Part shown: in pieces, positions 17,646 through 27,189 of the stretch | Layout: each line of letters opens with the position of its first letter | How positions within the stretch are numbered: the stretch's first letter is position 1 | DNA from: Pirellula staleyi DSM 6068 | GTDB taxonomy: Bacteria > Planctomycetota > Planctomycetia > Pirellulales > Pirellulaceae | Assembly: GCA_945900945.1 (NCBI GenBank) | Contig: CAMDKL010000002.1 | Location: 44,232 to 108,231 of the forward strand | Length of the DNA stretch: 64,000 nucleotides | Direction of reading: 5' to 3' | The notes under the pieces: generated by a model | The model's input: only the letters and a program-made list of their open reading frames with translations | Told to the model about the DNA's origin: nothing | The model's database searches: none | Position numbers and translations under genes: made by a program

Positions 17646-18827
17646 ATGGATAGCAGCTCCGAGAGTTCTATTTGGTTGCAAATCGGTGGGATGTTGCTGG
17701 TTACGGTTCTCCCTGCCTTCCTGATTTCCGTGTTGGCGGTCGGGTTAATCAAGCGGTACGCGCGATCCCTGGGACTTCTCGACAAGCCGAATGCGAGAAA
17801 AATCCACGCTGAACCCGTTCCGCTCGGAGGTGGAATTGGCATCTGGCTTGGTGTAACCGGGACGTTTCTGATTGGTACGTTGGGAGTGTTTTTTCTCCAT
17901 TTCAATCAACCAATTGGGTTGGACGAACCGCTGGGTCAGGGGTGGTTGCCTGCTCGATTGCAAGAACATTTACCCGGTTTGGCCTCCAAGGCGATTCAAA
18001 TCTGGGTGCTCCTCGGAGGGGGGACTATTCTAGCGATTTTGGGGCTGCTCGATGATCGTTTTTCGTTGCCTTGGAAACCTAGATTGGCGATTGAGTTCAT
18101 CGTGGCTGCAACTGTCGTTTATTGGCAAAACCTGCAGCTCACAGCGTTCATTGGCATACCATGGCTTACATCCCTATTGAGCGTTATCTGGATTGTGATG
18201 CTCATCAATTCGTTTAACATGTTGGACAACATGGACGCATTGAGTGGCGGCGTGGCTGCAATCATCGGCACGATGCTGGCACTGATGCTGATCGTCAGCC
18301 CGGAGCCATCGGGAGGACAACCACAGTTGTTTGTCGCTGCCATGCTTTTGGTTTTGGTTGGTGCGTTGCTAGGTTTTCTCAAACACAATTGGCCGCCGGC
18401 AACGATTTTCATGGGAGACGCGGGAAGTTATTTCGTTGGCTACTGGATTGCTATTGCCTCCTTGTTGTCAACTTACCCGGTTGCCAAGGGTGCAACCCCA
18501 CATGCTGTTCTTGCTCCTTTGTGCCTCCTTGCGATTCCAATTTACGACATGGTGAGTGTTATTTGGATCCGATTGCGCGAGGGCCGCAGTCCATTTCAGG
18601 CGGATAAGCGACATTTTTCGCATCGCTTGGTCGACCTCGGCATGACCAAGAAGCAGGCGGTGATTACTATTTATCTCGCCACCGTCACTTGCTCACTTGG
18701 AGCTTTGTTGTTGCCTAGAACCGATATTTGGGGCGCGGTGATCGTTTTGTCGATCGTATTTTGCATGCTCGCGCTAGTGGGTGTTTTAGAAAGCCTTACC
18801 GGTCCGAACCATTCGGGTGTTTCGTAG
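17646..18827 (+). CDS. Polyprenyl-phosphate sugar-1-phosphate transferase (WecA/TagO/MraY family)
   Basis: The protein has about ten hydrophobic segments. Conserved cytosolic motifs of the family are present: LGLLDDRFSLPWKPR (Asp-Asp loop), INSFNMLDNMDALSGG (the NxxxxDgxxgL loop), and PATIFMGDAGSYFVGYW. KIHAEPVPLGGGIGIWLG near residue 55 is the usual N-terminal signature. The enzyme would attach a sugar-1-phosphate, often GlcNAc-1-P, to undecaprenyl phosphate at the inner membrane, starting a surface polysaccharide. The next gene, an O-antigen ligase/polymerase-like protein, fits that pathway. Confidence 0.9.
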   Translation: MDSSSESSIWLQIGGMLLVTVLPAFLISVLAVGLIKRYARSLGLLDKPNARKIHAEPVPLGGGIGIWLGVTGTFLIGTLGVFFLHFNQPIGLDEPLGQGWLPARLQEHLPGLASKAIQIWVLLGGGTILAILGLLDDRFSLPWKPRLAIEFIVAATVVYWQNLQLTAFIGIPWLTSLLSVIWIVMLINSFNMLDNMDALSGGVAAIIGTMLALMLIVSPEPSGGQPQLFVAAMLLVLVGALLGFLKHNWPPATIFMGDAGSYFVGYWIAIASLLSTYPVAKGATPHAVLAPLCLLAIPIYDMVSVIWIRLREGRSPFQADKRHFSHRLVDLGMTKKQAVITIYLATVTCSLGALLLPRTDIWGAVIVLSIVFCMLALVGVLESLTGPNHSGVS

Positions 18828-18838
18828 CCGAAAGCCAA

Positions 18839-21223
18839 ATGAGCAATGAATTGAATCGGACTCGCACGCATAATAATTCTTGGATATACCAATTGCCCTC
18901 ACAGCTCGCCTGTTTCTTGTTGGCAGTTTGTCTTGTGACCGCACAAATAAACCCTTGCGACGCGACCAGTGTCGCACTGGGTAGCTCTCTCTCATTCATC
19001 TCACTAGCGATGGGTATTGGATTTCTTGTCGCCCTCGATTCGTTGCTAACACCGTGCGAGCAAGGCACTGGCAAGCAAATCCAATGGTTGCGTCTGGCGT
19101 TCGCCATTTTTGGAATTTGGCTTTGGCTTTGCACGACATTTGTGCCTGGCCGAGGAAACGCCCGATTTGCCTACAACGGATGTTGGCAGTGGATTTCCGA
19201 GGGGATTTTAGCGCTTTCGATTGCAAGGCTATGCTCGCGGCTTCGAATAGCTGCGTCGCTAATCGCATTGATGCTGGGCTGTGCAGCGGGAACCGTGGCA
19301 TATGCAAGCTATCAGTATTTCATAGGCATGCCTGCGTTTCGCGAAAGGTTTGCATCCGATCCCGATTTCTTGCTCAGGGAAATAGGAGCGGTTGCAGGCA
19401 CTTCGGAGGCCATGCAGTTAGCGAATCGCCTAGCGAGCTTGGAACCGACGGGCCCTTTTGCGTTAACGAATTCCCTGGCGGGTCTGATGGCCGTTTGGTT
19501 GGTGTTTCTGGTTGTGTTATTTGGCAGTCAGGCGGCTGCGAATTTCGATCTCTCCCGTGTGCGAAGGGTTACGTGGACAGTGCGGAGCAATACGTGGCTA
19601 TCCTTGTTGTTGGGGGCAGGCTTGATTGCCAGCTTCTTTGTAACGCTGTTACTAACCAAGAGCCGCTCCGCTTGGTTGGCGACAATCTTCGGCTTGCTCG
19701 TTGCGTGTTTTTTTCATCCAACGCTCAGGCAAAGCGGTTGGGATTTTGCAAAGCGATTTCGTCAATCCTTGGCCTTAATTGCGACTTTATGTCTAGTCGT
19801 AGTGGGTGGAATTTTGGTCCGCGATCCCATGATCCTTACAGAATCGGGGAAGTCATTGTCTTACCGGTTTGACTATTGGCGAGGGGCAGTTACGTTGATT
19901 CAAGAGGAGCCATGGATGGGATATGGGGTCGCCAACTTTCAACAGAACTACAACCGAGTCAAAGTGATTACGGCGTCCGAATCGCCAGCTGAGCCTCACA
20001 ATTTTGTTTTGGAAACCGCGTGCGCTGGTGGCTTGCCATTGCTCGCTACCCTCAGTGCGATTCTCGTAATACTTTTGTTGAAGATGCGTGAATTGAGTCG
20101 CCTCCGTCCCGAGAATGCCGCTAGTCCATTTGGTTCGAAGACGCATTCCATCGATGCAGACCGATGGGCGATACTTAGTGGTGGGATTGGTAGTTGTATC
20201 GGAATAGTGTTTTTTGGACTCTTCTTTAGCGATGACGATTCGCTGACATCCAGTATTCTCTTTGTCTGCGTTGCAGGTTGGGTGTTTTGTTTGATTGAAC
20301 GACTTCAGTGGGAAGTCAACGATGAGCAAATCGCAGTTGCCTGTCTGATATCGGCATCGGTAATGTTTTTCCACTTACTTGCTTCCGGCGGTTGGATGCA
20401 ACCTGGCGTGATGAACAGTATTTGTGTTCTCGTCGGGTTGTCTTTTGGCCTGCCATCCCTCCAATTTGAGAATTGCCGCCAAACTGCGGGCCGTTGTCAT
20501 TGGCTTGTTCCACTGGCTGGACTATTGTTCGTGATGATGGCATCGGCAGATTTTGTCAAAACCATGTGTTTGCCAGTTTTAGGTTCGGCGGAGATTGTAA
20601 GTTCCGTTTCGAACAATCCAACTGGGATCCGAGAACCAAGCGAGTGGCTTGAAATTATCAAAATGGATCCGTTTGATCTGGACTTGCCGGTTTTGGCCGC
20701 GAATCAATGTGTCGAGGTGCTTCGACGTGGCGATCTGTCCTCGTCGACTCGACAAAAGGTCGTCGATGTATTCGATGCGTGCTGCCAGGAATGTCTAAAG
20801 CGAGACCCAAACCAATGGATACCAAATGCGGAATGTGGGAAATGGAATGCAATTTTAGCGGATTCGGAGCTAATGCGAGACGGAGAAAAAGCCTCTGCAA
20901 TAGCGAGAAAAGAACTTGCCTACGGGTATTTTTCCAAAGCGGCGGAGCTCTACCCGAATTCTGCTCAAACACAATTGCAAGCGGCGGTGGGGGCAACTTG
21001 GTGCGGAAAAAACTCGGCAGCCAAACGGTACATGAACCAAGTTGAGAAAATTGATCGAGAAACACCGCATACGGACCGGAAACTATCCGCAGTAGTTGTA
21101 TATTTTCCGATGCATTTGGCGGTCACTACCGCTCCACTGGAAAACCAAGCTCAAGTCGAGAAGCAGCCTGGGTATGCCAAGGGCGAACCTACCATGAGAT
21201 GGTTGCGTACAAACGTTCCATAG
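18839..21223 (+). CDS. O-antigen ligase/polymerase-like membrane protein with C-terminal repeat region
   Basis: The start at 18839 (MSNELNRTRTHNN) lies 11 bases after the previous stop; the ORF track's 18728 start overlaps the upstream gene and is rejected. About ten transmembrane segments surround a large loop carrying YGVANFQQNYNRV and SPAEPHNFVLETACAGGLPLL, typical of the Wzy_C/O-antigen ligase family (compare the LTKSRSAWLA segment). The last ~200 residues are soluble and helical, TPR-like (YGYFSKAAELYPNSAQTQLQAA). It probably joins or extends surface polysaccharide repeat units made on the lipid carrier by the preceding enzyme. Confidence 0.85.
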   Translation: MSNELNRTRTHNNSWIYQLPSQLACFLLAVCLVTAQINPCDATSVALGSSLSFISLAMGIGFLVALDSLLTPCEQGTGKQIQWLRLAFAIFGIWLWLCTTFVPGRGNARFAYNGCWQWISEGILALSIARLCSRLRIAASLIALMLGCAAGTVAYASYQYFIGMPAFRERFASDPDFLLREIGAVAGTSEAMQLANRLASLEPTGPFALTNSLAGLMAVWLVFLVVLFGSQAAANFDLSRVRRVTWTVRSNTWLSLLLGAGLIASFFVTLLLTKSRSAWLATIFGLLVACFFHPTLRQSGWDFAKRFRQSLALIATLCLVVVGGILVRDPMILTESGKSLSYRFDYWRGAVTLIQEEPWMGYGVANFQQNYNRVKVITASESPAEPHNFVLETACAGGLPLLATLSAILVILLLKMRELSRLRPENAASPFGSKTHSIDADRWAILSGGIGSCIGIVFFGLFFSDDDSLTSSILFVCVAGWVFCLIERLQWEVNDEQIAVACLISASVMFFHLLASGGWMQPGVMNSICVLVGLSFGLPSLQFENCRQTAGRCHWLVPLAGLLFVMMASADFVKTMCLPVLGSAEIVSSVSNNPTGIREPSEWLEIIKMDPFDLDLPVLAANQCVEVLRRGDLSSSTRQKVVDVFDACCQECLKRDPNQWIPNAECGKWNAILADSELMRDGEKASAIARKELAYGYFSKAAELYPNSAQTQLQAAVGATWCGKNSAAKRYMNQVEKIDRETPHTDRKLSAVVVYFPMHLAVTTAPLENQAQVEKQPGYAKGEPTMRWLRTNVP

Positions 21224-21331
21224 CCCAGTGGCGAACTGGTTGTGGCTAGCACAACCGCATGCCATTGCTACGATAAAGACTTCATTACACATCCTTCTGC
21301 CGCCGGTATCCGGTCTATTTGAGTCTTCAAA

Positions 21332-22537
21332 ATGCGAACATTAATCTTGATTGTCGCGTGTATCGGAATTGGATATGGAATTGCAAACTCGCAGTTTCAA
21401 AGTCGAACCGCTGACATCGAAAATATTTTTGGCCCCGAATTGGACATGGCGGCTGCCATTGAAAAAGCCAGGGCTTCAACTTCAAAGCCAGGCAAAATCG
21501 AGGTAATTGGAGGGACGGAATTCGATTTCGGTACAATGAGTCGTGGGACAAAGCGGAAGTACAGTTTTGTCTTCAAAAACATCGGCGAAACCCCAGTCGA
21601 ACTGGTGAATAAAGGCTCGACTTGCAAGTGTACCGTCGGCACGCTAAACGCAAAGAAGCTTGAACCGGGGGAAGAAACGCCAGTCGAATTGGAATGGCTG
21701 GCCGAAGGGCTCATGGCGGATTTCGGTCAAACAGCAACGATTGGCACTAGTGCGTTCGATCAAGAAGAGATAAAGCTGACGATCAAGGGCAAGATTGGTC
21801 AAGCCTTTGCGTTCGATCCGCCATCGGCAGACTTTCGCGATTTTCTTTCTGGGGACGAAAACGAGTTGAAGGGGCGACTTTACAGTTTCGATGAGCCCAC
21901 GCTAGAAATCTCATCGGTTGCTTGGTCAGATGCGTCTCTGACATCAAAAATTACGGGAGAATTTGAAGAAGCCAAACGGATCGAAAAGGGTGAGATCCCG
22001 CAGTTTTCAGACGCGCGATCGTACGTGGACTTTAAGATTTACCTGAAAAAGGGAATTCCTGCGGGCATCCTCTCCGGAAACATGGTTTTCAACAAGAAAT
22101 CCGACAAAGAGGATGCCAAAGAGGAAACCATGAACTTCCCAATTAATGGCCGATCGGTTGCCCCTATTCGAGTCATCGCTGGACCGGATTACAGCGAGGA
22201 AAGAAATATTTTCGACTTGAGGACTGCTAAGTCTGTGGACGGTCTAAAAAAGAGTTTCGTAATTGCCATCAAAAACGAAGAGGCAGCGAATATTGAAATC
22301 AAACTCGGCAAGATCAGTCCACCCACGGCGGAGGGCGCGTTGAAAGTGACGATTACGGAGTTAAAAGTTTCGCCAAAACAGAAAATGTTTTCAGTTATGC
22401 TCGAGATTCCCGCTGGGACACCTCCGGTTGAGTTTGCAGGAGCATATGGAAAAGATTTTGCAAAGATAGTTCTGGAAACCAATATGGAAAGTGCCCCTCA
22501 ATTTCCGATGTTCATCAAGTTCCGCATTTCGGAATAG
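21332..22537 (+). CDS. Exported DUF1573 domain protein
   Basis: A short N-terminal hydrophobic stretch (LILIVACIGIGYGIANS) acts as signal or anchor. Residues ~60-130 (GGTEFDFGTMSRGTKRKYSFVFKNIGETPVEL, then STCKCTVG and LEPGEETPVELEW) are a clear DUF1573 Ig-like domain. The rest looks like additional beta-sandwich domains. Members are common surface or periplasmic proteins in Planctomycetes and Bacteroidetes. The multiheme cytochrome gene begins 37 bases downstream, so these two are probably co-transcribed. Confidence 0.88.
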   Translation: MRTLILIVACIGIGYGIANSQFQSRTADIENIFGPELDMAAAIEKARASTSKPGKIEVIGGTEFDFGTMSRGTKRKYSFVFKNIGETPVELVNKGSTCKCTVGTLNAKKLEPGEETPVELEWLAEGLMADFGQTATIGTSAFDQEEIKLTIKGKIGQAFAFDPPSADFRDFLSGDENELKGRLYSFDEPTLEISSVAWSDASLTSKITGEFEEAKRIEKGEIPQFSDARSYVDFKIYLKKGIPAGILSGNMVFNKKSDKEDAKEETMNFPINGRSVAPIRVIAGPDYSEERNIFDLRTAKSVDGLKKSFVIAIKNEEAANIEIKLGKISPPTAEGALKVTITELKVSPKQKMFSVMLEIPAGTPPVEFAGAYGKDFAKIVLETNMESAPQFPMFIKFRISE

Positions 22538-22560
22538 TTGATACAGATCGTTTGGATTGC

Positions 22561-22565
22561 AGGAG
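22561..22565 (+). promoter_or_regulatory. Shine-Dalgarno site (AGGAG) for the cytochrome gene
   Basis: AGGAG lies 9 bases before GTG at 22575. This places the start there rather than at the TTG 22557 used in the ORF track, which lies upstream of the site. Confidence 0.7.
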
Positions 22566-22574
22566 ATTGGAACT

Positions 22575-24308
22575 GTGGCAGAACCTCGAAATGATTCCAA
22601 TAGGCGAAGAAGTGCATTTAGGGCTTTGCTTGCATTTGGCATCGGTTTCACCGCGACCGTACTATTGCCAAATCTCCGAGGAGAGCCGCCAACCGGTTCA
22701 CGCCCGAAAGAGGACCTAAAGGCGGGTAAAGTTCAGATTCGATTTCCTGTTGGCAATACTTTTGAAAATGAAACGCCACAGTCGAAAACCCCCGAGAAAC
22801 AACTTCCATCAATTGATGGCAAACTTACCGCAGACGTAGCCCGAGCGAGCACTGGCCAGACTACAACCAATATTGGAGGCAATCTGCCAGTCAGCGTGGC
22901 CACGGACGAAGAAAGAAACCAGAAGATCGCAGTCGATTGGAAGGATCCACTTTTCGTCTTCTTCGTCACCGGGAATCAAACTGGATACATAGAACCCTGT
23001 GGTTGTACTGGGCTCGAAAATCAAAAAGGAGGGCTAAGCCGTCGAGATACTTTTTTGACATTGATTCGGCAACGAGGTTGGGACGTGATACCGATAGATG
23101 GCGGTGGCCAAGTCTTTCAAGAAAGCGAGCAACGCCGACGCGGTCGTCAAGCGGACATTAAATTTGGCTGGACGGCAGCGGCATTCAATTTGCTCGAATA
23201 TCAAGCGAGTACGTTTGGCGAAGATGATTTGATGCTCACGATCGATTCATTGATGCATCCAATGATTGACAAGGCCGGTCTCTTTGTCTCTGCAAACGTC
23301 TCTATTCTGCCTGAATATGACGTCAAGTACAAAACCATCACTGTAAAGAACAAGAAAATTGGCATCACGGCAGTACTTGGCGACGAGAACGCCAAGAAAG
23401 TTGAAAACGAAGACATCACGATATCTAAGGCAATCCCGGCTCTCAAGCAAGTGTCGTCAAAACTGCGGGCGGAGAAATGCGATTTCATGGTTCTTATTTC
23501 CCATGCATCACTTGAGGAATCACGCGTTATCGCAAAGGCAGTCCCCGACTTCTCGCTGATTATTACTTCTGGCGGTTTCGGTGAGCCAACCTTTCAGCCT
23601 GAGCCGATTCCGGGAACACCGAGCCTGATGGTTCAAGTTGGAACGAAAGGTATGTACACTGGATTGTTTGGCGTGTTTGACGATCCGAAGCAGCCTTTTC
23701 GGTACCAACGCGTCGCACTTAGCGCTCAGTTTGAAGATTCCCCTCGCATCATGGAGTTGTTCGGCAAGTATCAAGACGAACTCAAAGCCGTGACAATGGA
23801 AGGGCTTGGAAAACGCCCAATGACACATCCGACAACCCGAGAGTTCGTCGGTTCAGAGAAATGTGGTGAATGCCATACAACGGCTTTTGACATCTGGAAA
23901 AACACCCCTCATGCGCATGCTACGGACTCGATCGTCCAGCCACCGCAACGCTCGTTGGCAAGGCATTTTGATCCAGAATGCCTGTCATGCCACGTCACCG
24001 GCTGGAACCCTCAGAGTTTTGCTCCATATCGGACTGGATATGAGTCACTGGAAAGAACGCCGCACATGGTTGCCAACGGATGTGAGAATTGCCATGGACC
24101 AGGTTCAAAGCACACTGCGGCGGAACTAGGCGACATTCCAACGGATGCAGTGCTATTGGAAAAACTGAGAAATGAGATGAAACTGCCACTGGAACGAGCG
24201 AGCGATAAATGCGCCGTGTGCCATGACTTTGATAACAGTCCAAACTTCCACAAGCCGAATGCATTCGAAAAATTCTGGGAAGAGGTGAAGCACTACGGCA
24301 AGGACTAA
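22575..24308 (+). CDS. Membrane-anchored or exported metallophosphatase-like/tetraheme cytochrome c fusion
   Basis: After an N-terminal hydrophobic segment (AFRALLAFGIGFTATVLLPNL) and a ~100-residue linker comes a 5'-nucleotidase/calcineurin-like domain (FFVTGNQTGYIEPCGCTGLENQKGGLSRR, later FMVLISHASLEESR). The C-terminal third carries four CxxCH heme sites: CGECH near residue 430, CLSCH near 469, CENCH near 503 and CAVCH near 546, with spaced histidines (HAHATD, CHGPGSKH) as distal ligands. The C-terminal part resembles cytochrome c-554-type proteins. An electron-transfer role in the periplasm is likely; the partner and the role of the phosphatase-like part are unknown. Confidence 0.85.
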   Translation: MAEPRNDSNRRRSAFRALLAFGIGFTATVLLPNLRGEPPTGSRPKEDLKAGKVQIRFPVGNTFENETPQSKTPEKQLPSIDGKLTADVARASTGQTTTNIGGNLPVSVATDEERNQKIAVDWKDPLFVFFVTGNQTGYIEPCGCTGLENQKGGLSRRDTFLTLIRQRGWDVIPIDGGGQVFQESEQRRRGRQADIKFGWTAAAFNLLEYQASTFGEDDLMLTIDSLMHPMIDKAGLFVSANVSILPEYDVKYKTITVKNKKIGITAVLGDENAKKVENEDITISKAIPALKQVSSKLRAEKCDFMVLISHASLEESRVIAKAVPDFSLIITSGGFGEPTFQPEPIPGTPSLMVQVGTKGMYTGLFGVFDDPKQPFRYQRVALSAQFEDSPRIMELFGKYQDELKAVTMEGLGKRPMTHPTTREFVGSEKCGECHTTAFDIWKNTPHAHATDSIVQPPQRSLARHFDPECLSCHVTGWNPQSFAPYRTGYESLERTPHMVANGCENCHGPGSKHTAAELGDIPTDAVLLEKLRNEMKLPLERASDKCAVCHDFDNSPNFHKPNAFEKFWEEVKHYGKD

Positions 24309-24338
24309 TGCGTTCTCGCGGGCCGAAAGCTCGATGTG

Positions 24339-24382
24339 TTGCGATTTCGTAGACCGGCGGGCACTAGACCCGGCCCGAATTC
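24339..24382 (+). repeat. 45-base dispersed repeat, copy B
   Basis: ttgcgatttcgtagaccggc then gggcactagacccggcccgaattc. It matches copy A at 12556-12600 in the opposite orientation with a handful of differences. It begins 30 bases after the cytochrome stop codon. Confidence 0.75.
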
Positions 24383-24506
24383 ACTGTTAAAACAGCTTGA
24401 AACGAAGCCCGATCTGGTTGCCGTGATCTACCTCTCATCCGCATTTCAAACTAGAATGGGGATCCCAAAGCAACTTGATTCCCAATGCTCGTCCCTCACT
24501 GTGTTA

Positions 24507-25391
24507 ATGTTCGCTCCGATTCGAAAATATGCGATCACCCACAGGACGCACTATGAGTATTCCTCACCCAGCTCGCTTTGCCACAATCAAATGCACTTGC
24601 GACCCCGGGATCTTTCCTATCAAAGCGTACAACAGTCCTGCGTAGAGGTCTCACCCTCTCCAGATTCTAGATCCCAATGGATCGATAGTTTTGGCAACCG
24701 AGCTGAGTTTTTTAGCATCGAAAAACTTCACCCGCACCTCACCGTTACATCCAAGTCGATCGTAAAGCGTAGCGAACCGGAATACCTACTAGATCAATCG
24801 CCGACTTGGGAACAGGTCACGCAGTCCGCAAATCATCCTAGTGGTGACATTGATCGACAAGCAAGCGAGTTTGTATTCGATTCTCGGCACTGCCAGCGAG
24901 GAAATACCTTTTTTGATTTCGCGAGTGAGGTAGCGGTCGACCATCGCAGCTTCGTGGAATGTGTTCGGCTTCTGGCTACCAAGATATACCATCAAATGGA
25001 GTATTCGCCGGAAGCCACCCAAGTTTCGACGAAGCCTGCTGAGGCGCTAGCACGTCGACAGGGTGTCTGTCAAGATTTTGCTCAGATTGCAATCTGTTGT
25101 CTTCGCTCTTTTGGTGTTCCAGCTCGATATGTAAGCGGTTATTTGTTGACGCACCCGGTTCCCGGAAAAGAAAAACTCATTGGGGCTGATGCGTCACATG
25201 CATGGTTTAGTGCCTACGCAGGCAGCTTAGGCTGGATCGATTTCGACCCAACCAACAATCTCATCCCAGGGCTCGAACATATCACGGTCGCATGGGGCCG
25301 AGACTACGCGGATGTCGCCCCGATCCACGGTGTTTTTGTGGGCGGTGGATTCACACAACTTTCCGTCTCAGTCGACGTTCAGCCTATTTGA
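24507..25391 (+). CDS. Transglutaminase-like cysteine peptidase family protein
   Basis: The start is set at ATG 24507 (MFAPIRKYAITHRTHYEYSSP) because the region upstream contains a dispersed repeat and the family starts at this beta-strand. Residues ~1-85 are the bacterial transglutaminase N-terminal domain (YAITHRTHYEY). The catalytic triad is visible: Cys in RRQGVCQDFAQI, His in GADASHAWFSAY, and Asp in WIDFDPTNN. GVPARYVSGYL lies between them as usual. These proteins, common beside alpha-E or circularly permuted ATP-grasp genes, may act as peptidases or amide-modifying enzymes; no such partner is encoded nearby. Probably cytosolic, 294 aa. Confidence 0.9.
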   Translation: MFAPIRKYAITHRTHYEYSSPSSLCHNQMHLRPRDLSYQSVQQSCVEVSPSPDSRSQWIDSFGNRAEFFSIEKLHPHLTVTSKSIVKRSEPEYLLDQSPTWEQVTQSANHPSGDIDRQASEFVFDSRHCQRGNTFFDFASEVAVDHRSFVECVRLLATKIYHQMEYSPEATQVSTKPAEALARRQGVCQDFAQIAICCLRSFGVPARYVSGYLLTHPVPGKEKLIGADASHAWFSAYAGSLGWIDFDPTNNLIPGLEHITVAWGRDYADVAPIHGVFVGGGFTQLSVSVDVQPI

Positions 25392-25535
25392 AATTGGAAC
25401 CTTGGCTGGTTAAGCGATTTTAGAAATTCTCCACTCAGAAGTGTGAACTGTTACAATTTGATTTCGTCGTCCCGCCAATTGAAAAACGCGAGAGTGCCAT
25501 TGAATAGCACGGGAAACAATGGTCAGGAGTTGATA

Positions 25536-27185
25536 TTGAAAAATTGTCTGGTTTGGATATTGGTTGTCGTGTTGAGTTGTTTCGGGCATTACGCAATGTC
25601 GGAGGTCACTTCATCGGTTATCGTTGTCTGCCCTAAAGCTTGGGGCGATTCGCTCGACGAATGGGTAAACTACCGCTCGCAGGACTACCAGATCATTCAA
25701 GTCGAACCGGTAACATCGCCTCTAAATTTAAGGCGGATAATACTCAAAGCGGCAGGCCAAGCCAAATTCCCCGTAGCTGCCGTGCTCCTATGTGGTGATG
25801 TTGGTGCCGTTGAAAATCTGAGTTCGGAGAAGGCCAAGTTCACGACGATCATCCCGACGTTTGAGATTGAGACCAAGGTCAAACTAGGTACTTTCACGAC
25901 ACCTACTTTGGCAACCGACCTCTACTACGGTGATTTGGATAACGATGAGTGTCCCGAACTCGCGGTCGGTCGCTTGCCGGCTAAGAATGCAGATGACCTA
26001 TCCAGAATGCTTCGTCGAAGTATTGACTATGAGCAATCGCAATCTTTTGGGCCCTGGAGAGATCGCATTCACGCGACAGCCGGTGTTGGAGGATTTGGCG
26101 TATTGGCGGATACTGCCATTGAAAGTGTTGCTCGAAGGCTTTTGTCTGAAGGGATTCCCGATCGATTTCAATTAAATATGACCTATGCTAGTTTGACTAG
26201 CCCTTATTGCCCGGACCCGTTTTCGTTGACTCGTTCTTTTATTGGAAAGATCAATGAGGGTGGTTTGTTTTGGGTCTACATCGGACATGGGGGCGTCGAT
26301 CGCCTCGATGACTTTATCGTAGGACGGGAGTCAATTCCCATTTGCTTGACAGAGCATGTTTCTCAGTTCGATATCCAGGATGGCCCGCCAATCGCCGTGA
26401 TGTTAGCTTGTTTTACTGGCGCCTTTGACGCACGAGTCGACTGCTTCGCAGAGGCATTGCTAGCAATAAAAGGCGGTCCGATTGCTGTTATTGCTGGATC
26501 GAGAGTTACGATGCCCTATGGCTTGAGCCAACTGTCGACGGAAATGATGGACGGTTGTTTCCGGGATCAAATACCAACTCTCGGCGGAATCATGTTGAAC
26601 GCAAAGCGCAACATTTGGAAACGGAGCGAGTCAGTTGATTCCAATCAACCTCAAGCCTCTGTTGGCGGGGGGCTTCGCGCAAGACAGCAATCCATGATCG
26701 AACAAATGGCGGCAGCGTTGAGTCCCGAGGGGCATGATCTGACGGAAGAGCGCCGCGAGCATGTTCGTTTAATGAACTTGTTGGGCGATCCACTACTTCG
26801 AATAAAGCATCCCGTAAGCATGCCAATTCAATGCGAGGTCGAACCGCAAGCGGGGAAACCGCTGAGGGTAACAGGAAGCTCGCTGCGGCCAGGCAAACTC
26901 AAAATTGAATTGACACTATCAAGAGACCGGCTGCCAGATGGCATTCGGTCCGTAAATGATTTTCAGGGAACAGAGGACCAGAGAAAATCAATGCAAGACA
27001 ACCATTCGCGAGCTAGCGATCTGGTATTGTCAAAATTCGAGCAAGAGATTGCACCGGGTGAATTTACTGTTGAATTGCAGGTGCCGTCCGATTGCCGGGG
27101 ACGGTGTGTTGTGCGAGCGTTCGTCTATAGTAACAACCATTGGGCTTCAGGATCGCAGCGTGTGAATGTGCACCGTACGAAGTAA
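25536..27185 (+). CDS. Exported peptidase C25 (gingipain-like) protein
   Basis: A TTG start at 25536 follows AGGAG by 6 bases and gives a signal peptide (KNCLVWILVVVLSCFGHYA); the longer GTG start of the ORF track (25443) lacks both. The peptidase C25 fold is marked by TLATDLYYGDLDNDECPELAVGRLPA, the catalytic histidine in FWVYIGHGGVDRL and the catalytic cysteine in AVMLACFTGAFD. GGPIAVIAGSRVTMPYG and an immunoglobulin-like C-terminal segment (about the last 110 residues) follow. A secreted or periplasmic cysteine peptidase with Arg or Lys preference is possible; specificity cannot be read. The next gene starts 4 bases downstream. Confidence 0.85.
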   Translation: MKNCLVWILVVVLSCFGHYAMSEVTSSVIVVCPKAWGDSLDEWVNYRSQDYQIIQVEPVTSPLNLRRIILKAAGQAKFPVAAVLLCGDVGAVENLSSEKAKFTTIIPTFEIETKVKLGTFTTPTLATDLYYGDLDNDECPELAVGRLPAKNADDLSRMLRRSIDYEQSQSFGPWRDRIHATAGVGGFGVLADTAIESVARRLLSEGIPDRFQLNMTYASLTSPYCPDPFSLTRSFIGKINEGGLFWVYIGHGGVDRLDDFIVGRESIPICLTEHVSQFDIQDGPPIAVMLACFTGAFDARVDCFAEALLAIKGGPIAVIAGSRVTMPYGLSQLSTEMMDGCFRDQIPTLGGIMLNAKRNIWKRSESVDSNQPQASVGGGLRARQQSMIEQMAAALSPEGHDLTEERREHVRLMNLLGDPLLRIKHPVSMPIQCEVEPQAGKPLRVTGSSLRPGKLKIELTLSRDRLPDGIRSVNDFQGTEDQRKSMQDNHSRASDLVLSKFEQEIAPGEFTVELQVPSDCRGRCVVRAFVYSNNHWASGSQRVNVHRTK

Positions 27186-27189
27186 AGCA

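Noticed and set aside
18728-18838. Longer start of the O-antigen ligase-like gene
   Set aside because: It overlaps the upstream transferase gene and adds residues without family similarity.
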